Positions 11,911 through 23,073 of a stretch of DNA of 64,000 bases are shown here, piece after piece. The position numbers and the translations under genes are program-made. This DNA comes from Eretmocerus hayati (Eukaryota; Arthropoda; Insecta; Hymenoptera; Aphelinidae), in contig CM056742.1 of NCBI GenBank assembly GCA_029851415.1, forward strand, positions 83,194,748 to 83,258,747. The letters run 5' to 3'. The first letter of the stretch is position 1, and the number at the start of each line of letters is the position of its first letter. The notes beneath the pieces were generated by a model. It had not been told where the DNA came from. It saw only the letters and a program-made list of their open reading frames with translations, and did no database searches.

Positions 11911-12571
11911 CATCAATGAAAACCAAAAGGGGCAAAACTATCTTATTGCGATCCCGTGCTTTGCTTAACCATAACTGACCTTGCATAATGTTGGAAATGA
12001 TTTCTGTCTCTGCTGCTGAAGCTCTGATATAATTCATTATGGCTTCAAAAATGCCCGGTAGCTCGAGAAAAACTTTTGACGTGGATTTGAGAGGTATATG
12101 GATAGCTGTGTCGCGTTTCTTTTCCGAGTCTTCGTGATCATTCTCTGATTCATATTCCCTCCGTAACTCAAACTGGACGGGTTCTACATATACGCTCTCA
12201 CGGGCATAGATTCTGAAACGGTTGTGTTCTGTCAGGAAAGATTGCATCATATCCTTGTTATCATCCAAGTTCACATTAACTAACCCAATCAAATCAGGAT
12301 GAACTTCTCTTCTCTCTAACTCGTCTTTCATTTGTTTTTCGACGAATGGAATGAATAAATCTGCTATTAAATTGTTGATACTGTTCATGATTCTATCGAC
12401 CCCATCTTGAGAAGTATTGAGCTCGGAGTAAAAGTACAATGTAAGTTTGCGGATTCCATTATGTATGTTCATGGAACAAAAATCAGGAACACGGCCCTTA
12501 TCCTTGGAAAATTCCACTGTTTGCGGGAGGTTAGAGCTTAAGATTCGTACCAGGCAATATAAAACAAGCAA
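11911..12571 (-). pseudogene. Unrelated coding fragment abutting element B
   Basis: The same open frame as the ORF1 fragment contains about 210 residues that do not look like a non-LTR ORF1. They include NNLIADLFIPFVEKQMKDELERRE, LTEHNRFRIYARE, HIPLKSTSKVFLELPGIFEAIMNYIR, ISNIMQGQLW and NKIVLPLLVF. This pattern resembles a multi-copy, uncharacterised arthropod protein family that I know only from its conserved order: a 'tEHkRF' block, a 'PLk..LkkFfeLP.vf' block, an 'ISNiiQG..W' block and a 'LPLflfFDdyE' block. The match stops at LPLLVF, where the retrotransposon part begins. The start of this fragment is not defined. It may be the gene or transposon into which element B inserted. Confidence 0.5.
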
Positions 12572-12861
12572 TCAATCTTCACAAATAATGTTAAAAAGAG
12601 AATCTTCCTCTCACAAAATTGACGCTACGGTTCCTTGTCATCCAAACATTGGAATGTATAGCAAATGAAAAAATGTGGGAGAGAGATTTTTCTATCATGC
12701 GTATATCATACCGAGCAATCATTCGAGGTACAGAACCTTGCTGGCTCATATCTATCTATTCACAAAGATTTCCTGCTCGTCCACTTCGACGCAAATGCTT
12801 GAACGTGACACATACTCATCTCATACATCAGAATGACGATACTACTACTGCACATAAAAAA

Positions 12862-13325
12862 TTAGTCTCGCGGGCGGAAAGGATTCGCTTGCTCAAATTC
12901 TTCGATAATGCGTCTCCGATTCTGAAACTCAACGATTAAGTTTTTCACAGACTGGGAGCCAGACATGTCCATTCCGTAACCGAAACTATCCAAGAATCTC
13001 CACACTAGTGCAGCTGCTTTACATGGAGAAGCTTTGAAGACAACTAGACACTTGAAACAAAGATAGACTGCTTTGATAGGCGAATCCCTTCCATCGATCC
13101 AAACCTTATGGTTCCCTAGGACGACGTCCGTACATTTCATGTTTTGAGTTGGTCCGCAGGCTACCAGATAGGCTCCCAAAGTTTCTCCGTGTTGTTGGTA
13201 AAGCTGTCGGAGGTTCGTCTCTGCCTATTCTACATGAGCATCGTATTCTTTGTTTTCTTGACAGTCAACCTGGATAGAACGAAGGAGACATCAATCAACC
13301 AGGATTCGGACCAGAGCATAGACAA
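12862..13325 (-). pseudogene. Unidentified coding fragment upstream of the fragment next to element B
   Basis: An open frame of about 105 residues (GPTQNMKCTDVVLGNHKVWIDGRDSP and so on) on the same strand reads CFKCLVVFKASPCKAAALVWRFLDSFG and ends in FRPRD. The frame extends upstream beyond the first Met through QLYQQHGETLGAYLVACG and, past one TAG near 13235, through about 20 more codons. Composition and extension suggest decayed coding DNA. It lies about 290 bp upstream of the preceding fragment and could belong to the same gene or element. I do not recognise the family. Confidence 0.4.
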
Positions 13326-13329
13326 TTCG

Positions 13330-16300
13330 ATTGAGCTCAAAAATAGCGTTTCATATTAATCCCCAGTCGGATAAATCTGCCCTAGCGTCATGCGTTTCGC
13401 GGAATTCTCAAGGTTTTTACTTGCAATGGTTTAATAGTTATGAACAAGTTTCGTGATATATTATGTTATAGCGTGCATCATGTTCCATTTCGAATGAAGC
13501 CGGTGTTGAAAATGTTTGTACGGTCTTTTATTCAACTTACCCTGACTCGGCTCATAAATGAAACCAGAACCTCTTCGGGGCTGGCTTTCCACCCAGTATC
13601 TCGGTTTTTTGTCACAGTGAGGCATTAATAGTACCCGAGCATGTAAGGGATGCAGAGGAGTGCTACAATTGCCTGACATCCTGGGAAAAATGGAAAATTA
13701 CTACGACGGATACCAAATCAGATAAGTTTTCGCACAATAGTATGAGTAGTCATCTCCCATTAATAATCAGATCATCTTTGTTTACTCGACCTCACCTCTT
13801 CCATCTATGTTTGGAATATCTTGCAGGAATCCTTGAAGCCTAGCGTTCTTTTTAAGACTTTTTGCATGCAAGATGACAAATCTCGGCGAGGCTCCCCAAC
13901 TCAATAAGAATTTTTCAGCATAGGTAGGGTAGATGACCAAAAAGTCTCATTTTGCCTGAAAGAATGAATACAAATTCATAAGTCGGAAAGCTATGGGAAT
14001 AACGTCAACTTTCCACATTCACAATACGTAGGAATTAGTTAGATGGAAAATAGAATATCATAATTTCCCTAACCGTTGGGTGGATATTTTTCCCACAATG
14101 AAATGGTTGTAAGCTAGACGGATTAGAGTGAGGCAGAATGATAATTTGAAATATTCATGAATTCACGCATCTAGGAGAATACCATCGAGTAAAAGATAAA
14201 CTTCAATATTCGTCTGGCTGAATAGTTCCAGAAATGAAACAACGATTATATTGGAAGAGTCAGTATTTTTGTAAGCTTGTTCGGTTTTCATAAGAGTTTA
14301 TTTTATTCATGAACCTCATAATCAGTTCAAATCATTGATCACGAATATTTTAGGATTTTCTCTCGGAATCTTGAGAGCTTCTTTCTTCAACGTGACAAAT
14401 GTGCCCTCAACACGTCGGACTCTGAATCATAAAGAAAACACTTATCAATTAGATCGAATTCACACAATTTTCAGAATAAGTCGAAGGCGGTGCTTGCGTA
14501 GCAGTTGATCATGTTGCGTGATGGAATTCCAAAAGTCGACATCCATGTATGACCAGCTAGTTCTGCATACGCCAAATCAGCAACAGCTCCTTCGATCCAA
14601 TAGCGAATTCAATCCAATAGTTCAGCCATTCCAACCAACGTGTGCATCTGATGAGACGTCGAAATGGTGACAGCTCGTAGAATCGCCTGCAGTGATGTTC
14701 TGCAACAGAAGAAAGGTGAATGAGAATGATGTATGTCGATGGCCAATCGCACACACTGCTTGGAACCTAATAAACATCTACGAGACTCTCGATTCCACGA
14801 CTCTCGAACCAATCAAATATAGAAAAGAAACCAACTACAGCGCAAATTCTAACAAAAAGTCAGCAATTGTGCATGAAAATGCACTTTCAAATATGTGAAT
14901 CTACAGCAAAGATTTACTCGCGATGAGTAACCAGTCCAAATAAATCAAAATTTTACAAATGAAGAACATAAGATGTTCTCGCAATCTGTTGTTTGCTGAG
15001 ATATGTCAGGAACAATCCGAATATTCACCGGAAACTTTAGTTAAGTGACACGTATACACGGTTGACTATGATAACATTCAAAAACCAACTTGGGAATGAA
15101 GTATGATCAAGATTTTCATCAATCTGATCAAGTGAATTCCATTGCAAAATGTCCCGACAATTTGTGAGAATTTCATAAAACCAAGTCATGGACTATTCGA
15201 TTCGAGAGTATTCGAAACTATGAATGCAAAGTGCTCTTGATCGAAATATCAAGAGGCCACTCAAAAAATCAAACTAGTTCCTGATATTAACATCCAACGA
15301 AAAATACGATACAAGAACGCGTAAAAAGTGCAAGCCGGTTGCTCCATTCAACTTTGTATTTTGACCATGAATCCATCTGATTGCCGATCAATTACATAGC
15401 GAAATATCCATTGAGTTATGCTAATGAGAGCCATACGGGATATAAATGCTCAGCCAAGCGCAGCCGAAACAAACCATCATATGCTTGTGGAGACTTCCGC
15501 CAGCTGAGCGCATCTTTGTGCGTGAGCGCGGGAGAAACAGCGCTCTCAACGCACGCAAATATAGCCATCCAAACGAAGAAGGTATATGATGGAACGATAC
15601 GCTCACCAATACCCTTGCGCGATGAGCTGGGCGAGCAACGTAGCCAACTCATCCCCACGAATCCAGTGTACGCGCCCAGGCAGTAGAGTCGCGCAGCAGT
15701 AGAAGTCCCCTCTTCAGGCGCGCCGCCGATCAAGACGAAGCAAGGGAAGAGTAGTGGGCTGATGAATGACGCCATTCTGACGTCACCGTGGCGAACAGCA
15801 AGCTCGAACGATGATGAATCGCGGGAAAATTCCGTGATTAGCGCCAAAACTGCTGCGCTGCCTCGCTGCCACTTCCAGACGATGATGCCGCGCCATTTCC
15901 AAACCAATAATTGACTGCTGCACTGCTGCTCTGGGGCCCTGATGTCCTTTCTGGACCTTGATGATGCCGTTGATTGTCGGCGATGCCATCCAAAGCCAAA
16001 TTTTTTCAAGTCCCGAGTCGAACACTCACGTTCGACAGCCGCGAGCTCCGATTTCTCCGCGCACTATCACATCACCTGCACTCGCGCGCGACAAGATTCA
16101 CTCGCGTCCAACGATGCCATTAGACCACAAAAAAACTAATCGAATCACCGAAGTGCACTGAGCCCCAAACACGCTTTGCTACCGAAAATGATCGTAAGGT
16201 GAATAAATAAAAATATGAAGAGATGCTCGCATGATAAATAAATCATGTAGAGGTGGGATGGGGTGTTCAAAACGAAGGGACAGTGGGAGCTTATTATGGA

Positions 16301-16450
16301 GTTATAAGTACACTCGGTTTACTTAAGAATGAATAGCACTTTGATCACAAAACTTGTGTGATAACAATAGTAAGAAAAAGTGGAGACACGGAGAGAGGTG
16401 AGGTGTGAATTAGTCGCGGAGAGAACAATTGCTAGATGAATTTAAGCGGG
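13330..16450. other. Gene-poor region with a CpG-rich block
   Basis: No conserved coding frame is visible. The sequence is AT-rich up to about 15440, then GC- and CpG-rich to about 16130, with a TATA-like GGGATATAAATGC at 15438. The long minus-strand frame at 15416-16009 is compositionally Ser/Arg-rich and looks like a by-product of GC content. The block might be an old promoter or the end of an unrecognised element. Confidence 0.4.
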
Positions 16451-19400
16451 AGCTCCGCATTAGAATTTCGGGATTCAATCCAGTTCAATCCGCTTTGAAT
16501 CCAACGGTCGACCAGACCATCGAGATCTCTATCTGCGGCGATATGAGAGAACAAGACAGAAACGTAACGAACAAATCCGGATCAATATAATTTGAATCCG
16601 CAGGTCTCAGTGACATAATTTCGCGCCATATCAACTCCGAATCCATCGCCAGGTCCAAGAAAAGGATTTCTATCCTCTCCAAACAGAATAATCGTCATTG
16701 TACCTTCGCTGTCAATCCAGATCAATAAGACCCAATCCGACAGCTTCCGCGATTCTATCCAATTCACTCCGCTTTGAATCTGATGGTCGAATAAACCTTC
16801 GAGATCTCTTTCCGCGGAGGAGTGGAAGAACGATATTGAACCGTAACGAGCCAATCCGGATCGGTTCAATCCGAATCCGCAGGTGTCAGCGACCTAGTGC
16901 GGCTCTATCCGTTTATGATCCGTTATCAAAGTCACGAACAGGATCCCTAACCATCCCGATCAGTAGAATAGTCGTTGAGCGTTCGCTGCCAACCTGGATC
17001 AATATGACCCCTACCCGGTGGGTTCCGCGATTCTATCATATTCAGTACGTTTCGAATTCGACCATCGACTAGACCATCGAGATCTTCATCCGCGGCAATA
17101 TGGAGAAACGATATTGAACCAGGTTAAGCCAATCCAGATCGATACAATTTGGATCCGCAGGTCTCAGAGACTCAATCCTGCTCTATCGGTTCTGAACCCG
17201 TCATCAGGTCCATGAATTGCTGTCCGTTCCAATCAGGAGAATGGTCGTTGTGCCTTCGCGGTCAATCCAGATCAATGTGACCCCAATCCGTCAACTTCCG
17301 CAATTCTATCCTATCGACTCCGCTTTGAATCTGATGGTCGAATAAACCTTCGAGATCATTATCCGCGGAGAAATGGAGGAACGATATTGAACCGTAACGA
17401 GCCAATCCGGATCGATCCAATCCGAATCCACAGGTGTCAGCGACTCCGTCCGGCTCTATCCATTTTGGATCCGTCATCAAAGTCACAAACAGAATCCCTA
17501 ACCATCCCGATCAGTAGAATAGTCGTTGTGCGTTCGCTGTCAACCTGGATCAATGAGACTCCTACCGATCCCATCTGATTCAATCCGCGCTGACTTTCAC
17601 CGTCGATCAGACCATCAAGATCTTCATCAGCGAGAATATGGGAAAATGTTATCGAACCGTGACATGCCAATCCGGATCGATACGATTTGAATCTGCTGAT
17701 CTCAGCGATCCAATCCGGCTCTATCCTTCCTGAACCCGTCATCAGGTCCACATGAAGGTTTTCTATCCGACCCAATCTCGAGAATCAAGGTTCTGCTTAC
17801 GCGTGTCAATCCGGATCAGTATCACTCCAATCTGGTGAATTCCTCACTTCTTCCCGGTTCAATCCGGTTTGAATCTAATGGTTGACCAGATCATCGAGAT
17901 CGCTATCCGCGGCGAGATGGGGAAACGATACTGAACCTTAACGAGCTAATCCGGATCAATACAATTTGAATCCGCAGGTCTCAGCGACTTGGTTTGCGTG
18001 TATCCGTTCTGAATCCGTCATCAGGTCCACGGGAAGGATCTCATCCGTTCGAATCGGAAGAATCGTTGTTGTGCCTTTGCTGTCAATCCATATCAATATG
18101 ACCCCAATCCGGTAACTTCCGCGATTCTATCCGGTTCGATTTGCTTCCAATCTGACGGTCGAATAGACCTTCGATCCGCAGTGGAATGGAGAAACGATAT
18201 TGAATCGTAACGAGCCAATCCAGATCAATACAATCCGGATCCGCAGGTGTTGGCGACTCAGTCCGACTCTATCCGTTTCGAATCCATCAGCAAATCCACG
18301 AACAGAATTCCTTTCCATCTCAATCAGAAGGATAGTCGTTGTGCGTTTGCTGGCAACCTGGGTCAATATGACTCCTAGGAGGCGGGTTACGCGATACTAT
18401 CTGATTCATTCCGCTCCGACTTTGGCCGTCGACTAAACCATCGAGATCTTCATCCGCGGCAATATGGAAAAACGATTTTGAACTATATCAAGCCAAGCCA
18501 GATCGATACAAATTGAATGCGTAGGTCTCAGCGATTTCATCTGGGTCTATCCGCCCAGAATCCATCATCAGGACCACGGACAGGATTTTTATGCAATCCA
18601 ATGCATAGAATCAGCGTTTATTCTCGTGTGTCAATCCAGATCGATATGCCTCGAATCCGGCAGCTCCCAATGTGCGGTTCAATCCACTTCGAATGGAACA
18701 GTCGTCAAGACCATTAAGACATCCATCCATGGCAATATGGGAAAACCGATATTGAACCGTAACGAGGAAGTCCGGATCGATACAATTTGTATCCTCGAAG
18801 TTCAGCGACGCATTCCGACTCCATCCGTTCTGAATCCGTCATCAGATCCACGGACGAAATTCCTATTCGATCCAATCAGGAGGACCGTCGTTGTGCGTTG
18901 GCTGTCAGTCTGAATCGATATGACTCCTATCCGACGGGTTCCACGATCCTATCAGGTTCAATCCGCTTTGAATGTCACCGTCGACCAGACCATCAAGATC
19001 TCTATCCACAAGGATATCGAAGAACGATATTGAACCGTAGCGAGGCCATCCGGATCAGTACAATTCGAATCCACCCATCTCAGTGTTTAAATCCTGCTTT
19101 ATCTGTTCTGAACCCGTCATCGGGTCGACGAAGAGGATTTCTATCCGTTCCATTCCGGAGAATCGTCGTTGTGCCTCTGCTGTGGATCCGGATCAATATG
19201 ACTGCAATCTGGCAACTTCCGAGATTCAATTCAGTTCGGATCCACGAGTTCAGCAACTCAATCCGGCTATATCCGTTCTGAATCCATCATAAAGTCCACG
19301 GACACAATTCTTATCTATCCCTATCAGTAGAATCGTCATTGGTCGTTTGCTGTTGACCTAGATCAATATGGCTCCTATCCAGCAGATTCCGCAATCCTAT

Positions 19401-21960
19401 CTGGTTCAATCTGTTTGGAAATTGACCGTCGACCAGACCATCAAGATCTCTATCGGCGGCGATATCAAAAAACGATATTGAACCGTAAGGAGACAATCCG
19501 GATCAATACAATTTGAATTCACACGTCCCAGCGATTCAATCCGGCTCTATCCGTTCTGGATACATCATCAGGTCTACGATGAGGATCCTATCCGTTCCAA
19601 TCAGGAGAATCGTCGTTGTGCCTTTGCTGTGAACCGAGATCAATATCACTCCAATCCGGTAACTTCCGCGATTCTATCCATTTCAATCTGCTTTGAATAT
19701 GATGGTCGGACAGACATTCGAGAACTGTATCGGCGGCGATATGGAGGCACGGTATTGAATCGTATCGAGCCAATCCGGATCGATACAATTTGAATCCGCA
19801 GGTCTCGGTGACGTAGTCCGTTTCCATCCGTTCTTCATCCGTCATCGAATCCACGGACAGAATTCTTATCAAACCCAACCAGTAGAATAGTCGTTGTGTA
19901 TTTGCCTCCGACCTGGATCAATATGACTGCTATCTGGCGGGTTGCGCGATTCTATCTGATTCAATCCGCTTTGAATCTAACAGTCGACCGGACCATCGAG
20001 ATCTCTATACGCGGTGATATGCTGGAACGGTATTGAGCGGTCACGAGCCAATCGGGTTCAATACACTTTGGATTGGCAGGTCTCAGCGACTTAATCCGGC
20101 TGGATACATCATCAAGTCTACGATGAGGATTCTATCCGTTCCAATCAGGAGAATCGTCGTTGTGCCTTTGCTGTGAATTGAGATCAATATGACTCCAATC
20201 CGGCAACTCCCGCAATTCCATCCAGCCCGATCCGCTTTGAATATGACGGTCGGATAGACGTTCGAGAACTCTATCCGCGGCGATATGGAGGAACGGTATT
20301 GAACCGTATCGAGCCAATCCGGATCTATACAATCTGAATCCGCAGGTCTCGGTGATGCAGTCCGTTCCTATCCGTTCTGTATCGGTCATGAATCCACGAA
20401 CGGAATTCCTATCCACCCCAATCAGTAGGATAGTCATTGTGCGTTTGCTGTCGACCTTGATCAATATGCCTTCTGGCGGAATACGCGATTTGATCTGGTT
20501 CAATCCGCTTCGACTCTGACCGTCGACCAGACCATTAAGATCTTCGTCCGCGGCAGTGTGGAAAAACGAAATTCAACCATAACAAGCCAATCCGATTCGA
20601 TACAATTCAAATTCGTAGGTCTCAGCGACTCGATCTGGGTCTATCCGCTCTGGATCCGTCATCAGGTCCACGAATAGGATTTTTCCGCGGTCCAATCTCG
20701 AGAATCTGCATTCTGCTCTCGTGTGTCAACCCGGATAAATGTCACTCCAATCCGGGAAATTTCCCGATCCTGTCCCGTCTAAATCGTTTCGAATCTAACC
20801 ATCGACCCGACCATCTATATCTCCTTCAGCGGCGATATGAAAAAACGATATTGAACCGTGACGAGCCAATCCGGATCAATACAAATCGGATCCGTAACTC
20901 TGGGCGACTCATTCCGGCTCTATCCGTTCTGGATCCGTCATCAAATCCATGAACAGAATCGCTATCCGTCCGAATCAGGAGGATCGTTGTTGTGCGTTTG
21001 TTGTCAATCCGGATCATCATGGCTCCCAACCGGCGCGTTCCGCAATTCTATCTGATTCAATCGGCTTCGAATTCGACTGTCGAACAGACCATCAAGATCT
21101 CTATACACGGCAATATCGAAAAACGATATTGAACCGTAGCAAGCCAATCTGATCGATACAATTTGAATCCACACGTCTCAGTGATTCGATTCGGCTCTCT
21201 CCGTTCTTAAACCATCATCAGGTCCACGAGCAAGATTCCTATCCGTTTCAATCAGGAGAATCCTCGTCATGCCGTTGCTGTGAATCTGGATCAATACCAC
21301 TTCAATCCGGCAAAGTCCGCGATTCTGTCCGGTTCAATCCGCTTTGAATTTGACCGTCGACCCGACCATCGAACTCTCGATCCTTGGCAATATGAGGAAA
21401 GAATTTTGATCCGTAATTAGCCAATCCGGATCAATACAATTTGGATCCGCAGGTCTCAAGGACTCAATCCGGCTATATCCGTTCTGAATCCGTCATCAAA
21501 TTGACGAATAGGATTTCTGTCCGTTCCAATCAGGGGAATCGTCGTTGTGCCTTCGATTGTCAGTTTAGATCGATATCACTCCATTCCGATAGCTCCCGCG
21601 ATTCTATGCGATTCAATCTGCTTCGAATCCGACGGTCGAATAATATATCGAGACCTCTATCTGCGGCAATATAGGAAAACGATATTTGACCGAAGCTAGC
21701 CAATCCGGATCAATACAATTCAAATACGCAGGTCTTAGCAATCAAATCCGGTTTTAAGATCTGTTACCCTCCTCATACCGGGAATCATCGCTGTGCCTCC
21801 GCTCGTCACCCGGGTCAATATCACTCCAATGCAGTCGCCTCCGCAATTCTATCCGGCACAACCCGCTTTGAATCTGACAGTTAAATATACTAAGGGATTG
21901 AATAGTGCCGCACAGAGCATCAAGTTTCGAATTATGACTCAAAAATTACGTTTTCCACGA
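16450..21960 (+). repeat. ~277-bp satellite, about 20 diverged tandem copies
   Basis: A phrase of the type GAATCCGCAGGTCTCAG recurs at about 16594, 16873, 17151, 17423, 17689, 17968, 18238, 18514, 18789, 19067, 19238, 19514, 19791, 20070, 20336, 20609, 20888, 21165, 21443 and 21720. Spacing is mostly 266-279 bp, with one short unit of 171 bp. Each unit also holds a CGATATTGAACCGTAACGAG block and a CCATCGAGATCTCTATCCGC block. Many short translated frames here are by-products of the repeat. Confidence 0.93.
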
Positions 21961-22166
21961 CTTTCTCGAACGAACAATCGAGGATACATAATGCGACGTA
22001 ATATCCCATGCCAAGTCCAAATTCATCTTCATTTTTGAGGTACAGAGACACCCAGTATGTCGAAACTCATTTTTTTCGCCAAAAAACGGATTCTAGTACG
22101 TTCTTCTCGTCTGTTTAGAGTATATAGGTCGCTGTCGATTCTATCAGTAATGAACAAAACAATCAT
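21960..22166 (+). repeat. ~175-bp satellite, left flank of the BEL element
   Basis: One unit is identified by GAGGTACAGAGACACCCAGT at 22037. It is interrupted at 22166 by the BEL left LTR, and the same satellite resumes right after the BEL right LTR at 30868. The last five bases before the LTR are ATCAT. Confidence 0.8.
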
Positions 22167-22419
22167 TGTTCATCGCGGATAGTGGTGGTGTGAAATATTT
22201 TCACTCAAACACATTATTTAAGCGAAAATATATAGCACTGATTCATTGCCTATAGTTACATGCTAACGGGCAAGGTGGTGCGGACGAGCGATGGACAAAA
22301 ACTGACGAGAGCCGCGGAAGGTGACAAACGTGACGTCGAGAAGCTTGAGCGCGAGCACAAAATGGCGGTAGCGCGCCAAAATTCAAATAGTATATAATAG
22401 ATAGATATAAAACTAAACA
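22167..22419 (-). repeat. 3' LTR of the BEL element
   Basis: This 253-bp sequence is repeated at 30615-30867 with scattered differences. It begins TGTTCATCGCGGATAG and ends ACTAAACA as read on the plus strand; both strands satisfy the TG...CA rule. It contains an ATAAATAATG-type AT stretch and a conserved GACGTCGAGAAGCTTGAGCG block. Confidence 0.92.
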
Positions 22420-22434
22420 TACCGCCCACCTCGA
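22420..22434 (-). promoter_or_regulatory. Polypurine tract of the BEL element
   Basis: Read on the minus strand, the bases directly before the 3' LTR are GAGGTGGGCGGTA. This is the expected place and composition for the primer of plus-strand DNA synthesis, although two pyrimidines interrupt it. Confidence 0.5.
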
Positions 22435-22451
22435 TTTGTTACACTTCAAAA

Positions 22452-22804
22452 ATGGATGACTTAAGTAGTTTTATTCTACAATATGATTCAATAAATTGGA
22501 TCGACTCGAGAAGAATACAATTCAAGGGTGACACGGCCAAGAATCAAAATTACGAACAAAGAGCAATAGGCTCCGGAGCTATCTTTGCTCTAGAATTCAA
22601 AGGAAAAATCATAATGAATCAACCGGTTATTTCGACGTTGATCAAACTGATCTGAGCAAGGAAACCTTTGGACTAATGGAGGCCAATAAAACAATAAAAA
22701 TTGTATGTACAGAATAAATCTACCAAACTACCGGGAATAAAATCTCAATTTGAGAAGATCGGAATCAAAGTTGAACAATTACCATCTCGGTTCTATAGAA
22801 GGTA
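22452..22804 (+). pseudogene. Antisense ORF between BEL pol and 3' LTR, unknown product
   Basis: On the strand opposite to gag-pol, an ATG 32 bp from the LTR opens 67 codons (MDDLSSFILQYDSINWIDSR, then GSGAIFALEFKGKIIMNQ and ISTLIKL). Past the stop at 22653 the coding character continues in a second frame (TDLSKETFGLMEANKTIKIVC), then in a third (KSTKLPGIKSQFEKIGIKVE) ending at a TAA near 22804. Charged, Lys/Glu-balanced residues across three frames suggest one decayed gene of about 115 residues rather than chance. I do not recognise it. It could be an accessory gene of the retrotransposon or a captured fragment. Confidence 0.45.
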
Positions 22805-23073
22805 AACTAAGTTCCGGTCGTCCGGGATCTAGTCCCCAAAGAAGGCGCATTCATTCCTTTAGGATATGAATGTTCTTGGCAACCGCGCAAGTGATTCTAC
22901 TGTCATATAGTGATCGTACGATCACAGGACGAGTAACTGATACTACTTGAGAAGACTCTAGAATTCAAGAACCCAATGATTTTATGCTCATGACTCTAAA
23001 CCCTAAATCTTCATTCAACTTGATATCACTAAGTGTCCATTGAGAGGATTCAACCCTCATCACGATCTTCTTC
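22805..23073. other. BEL 3' non-coding region
   Basis: This stretch lies between the end of pol on the minus strand and the antisense ORF. No motif was recognised. Confidence 0.5.

Noticed and set aside
15416..16009. Minus-strand open frame of 197 codons
   Set aside because: Low-complexity Ser/Arg composition in a CpG-rich block, no recognisable domain, other open frames overlap it.
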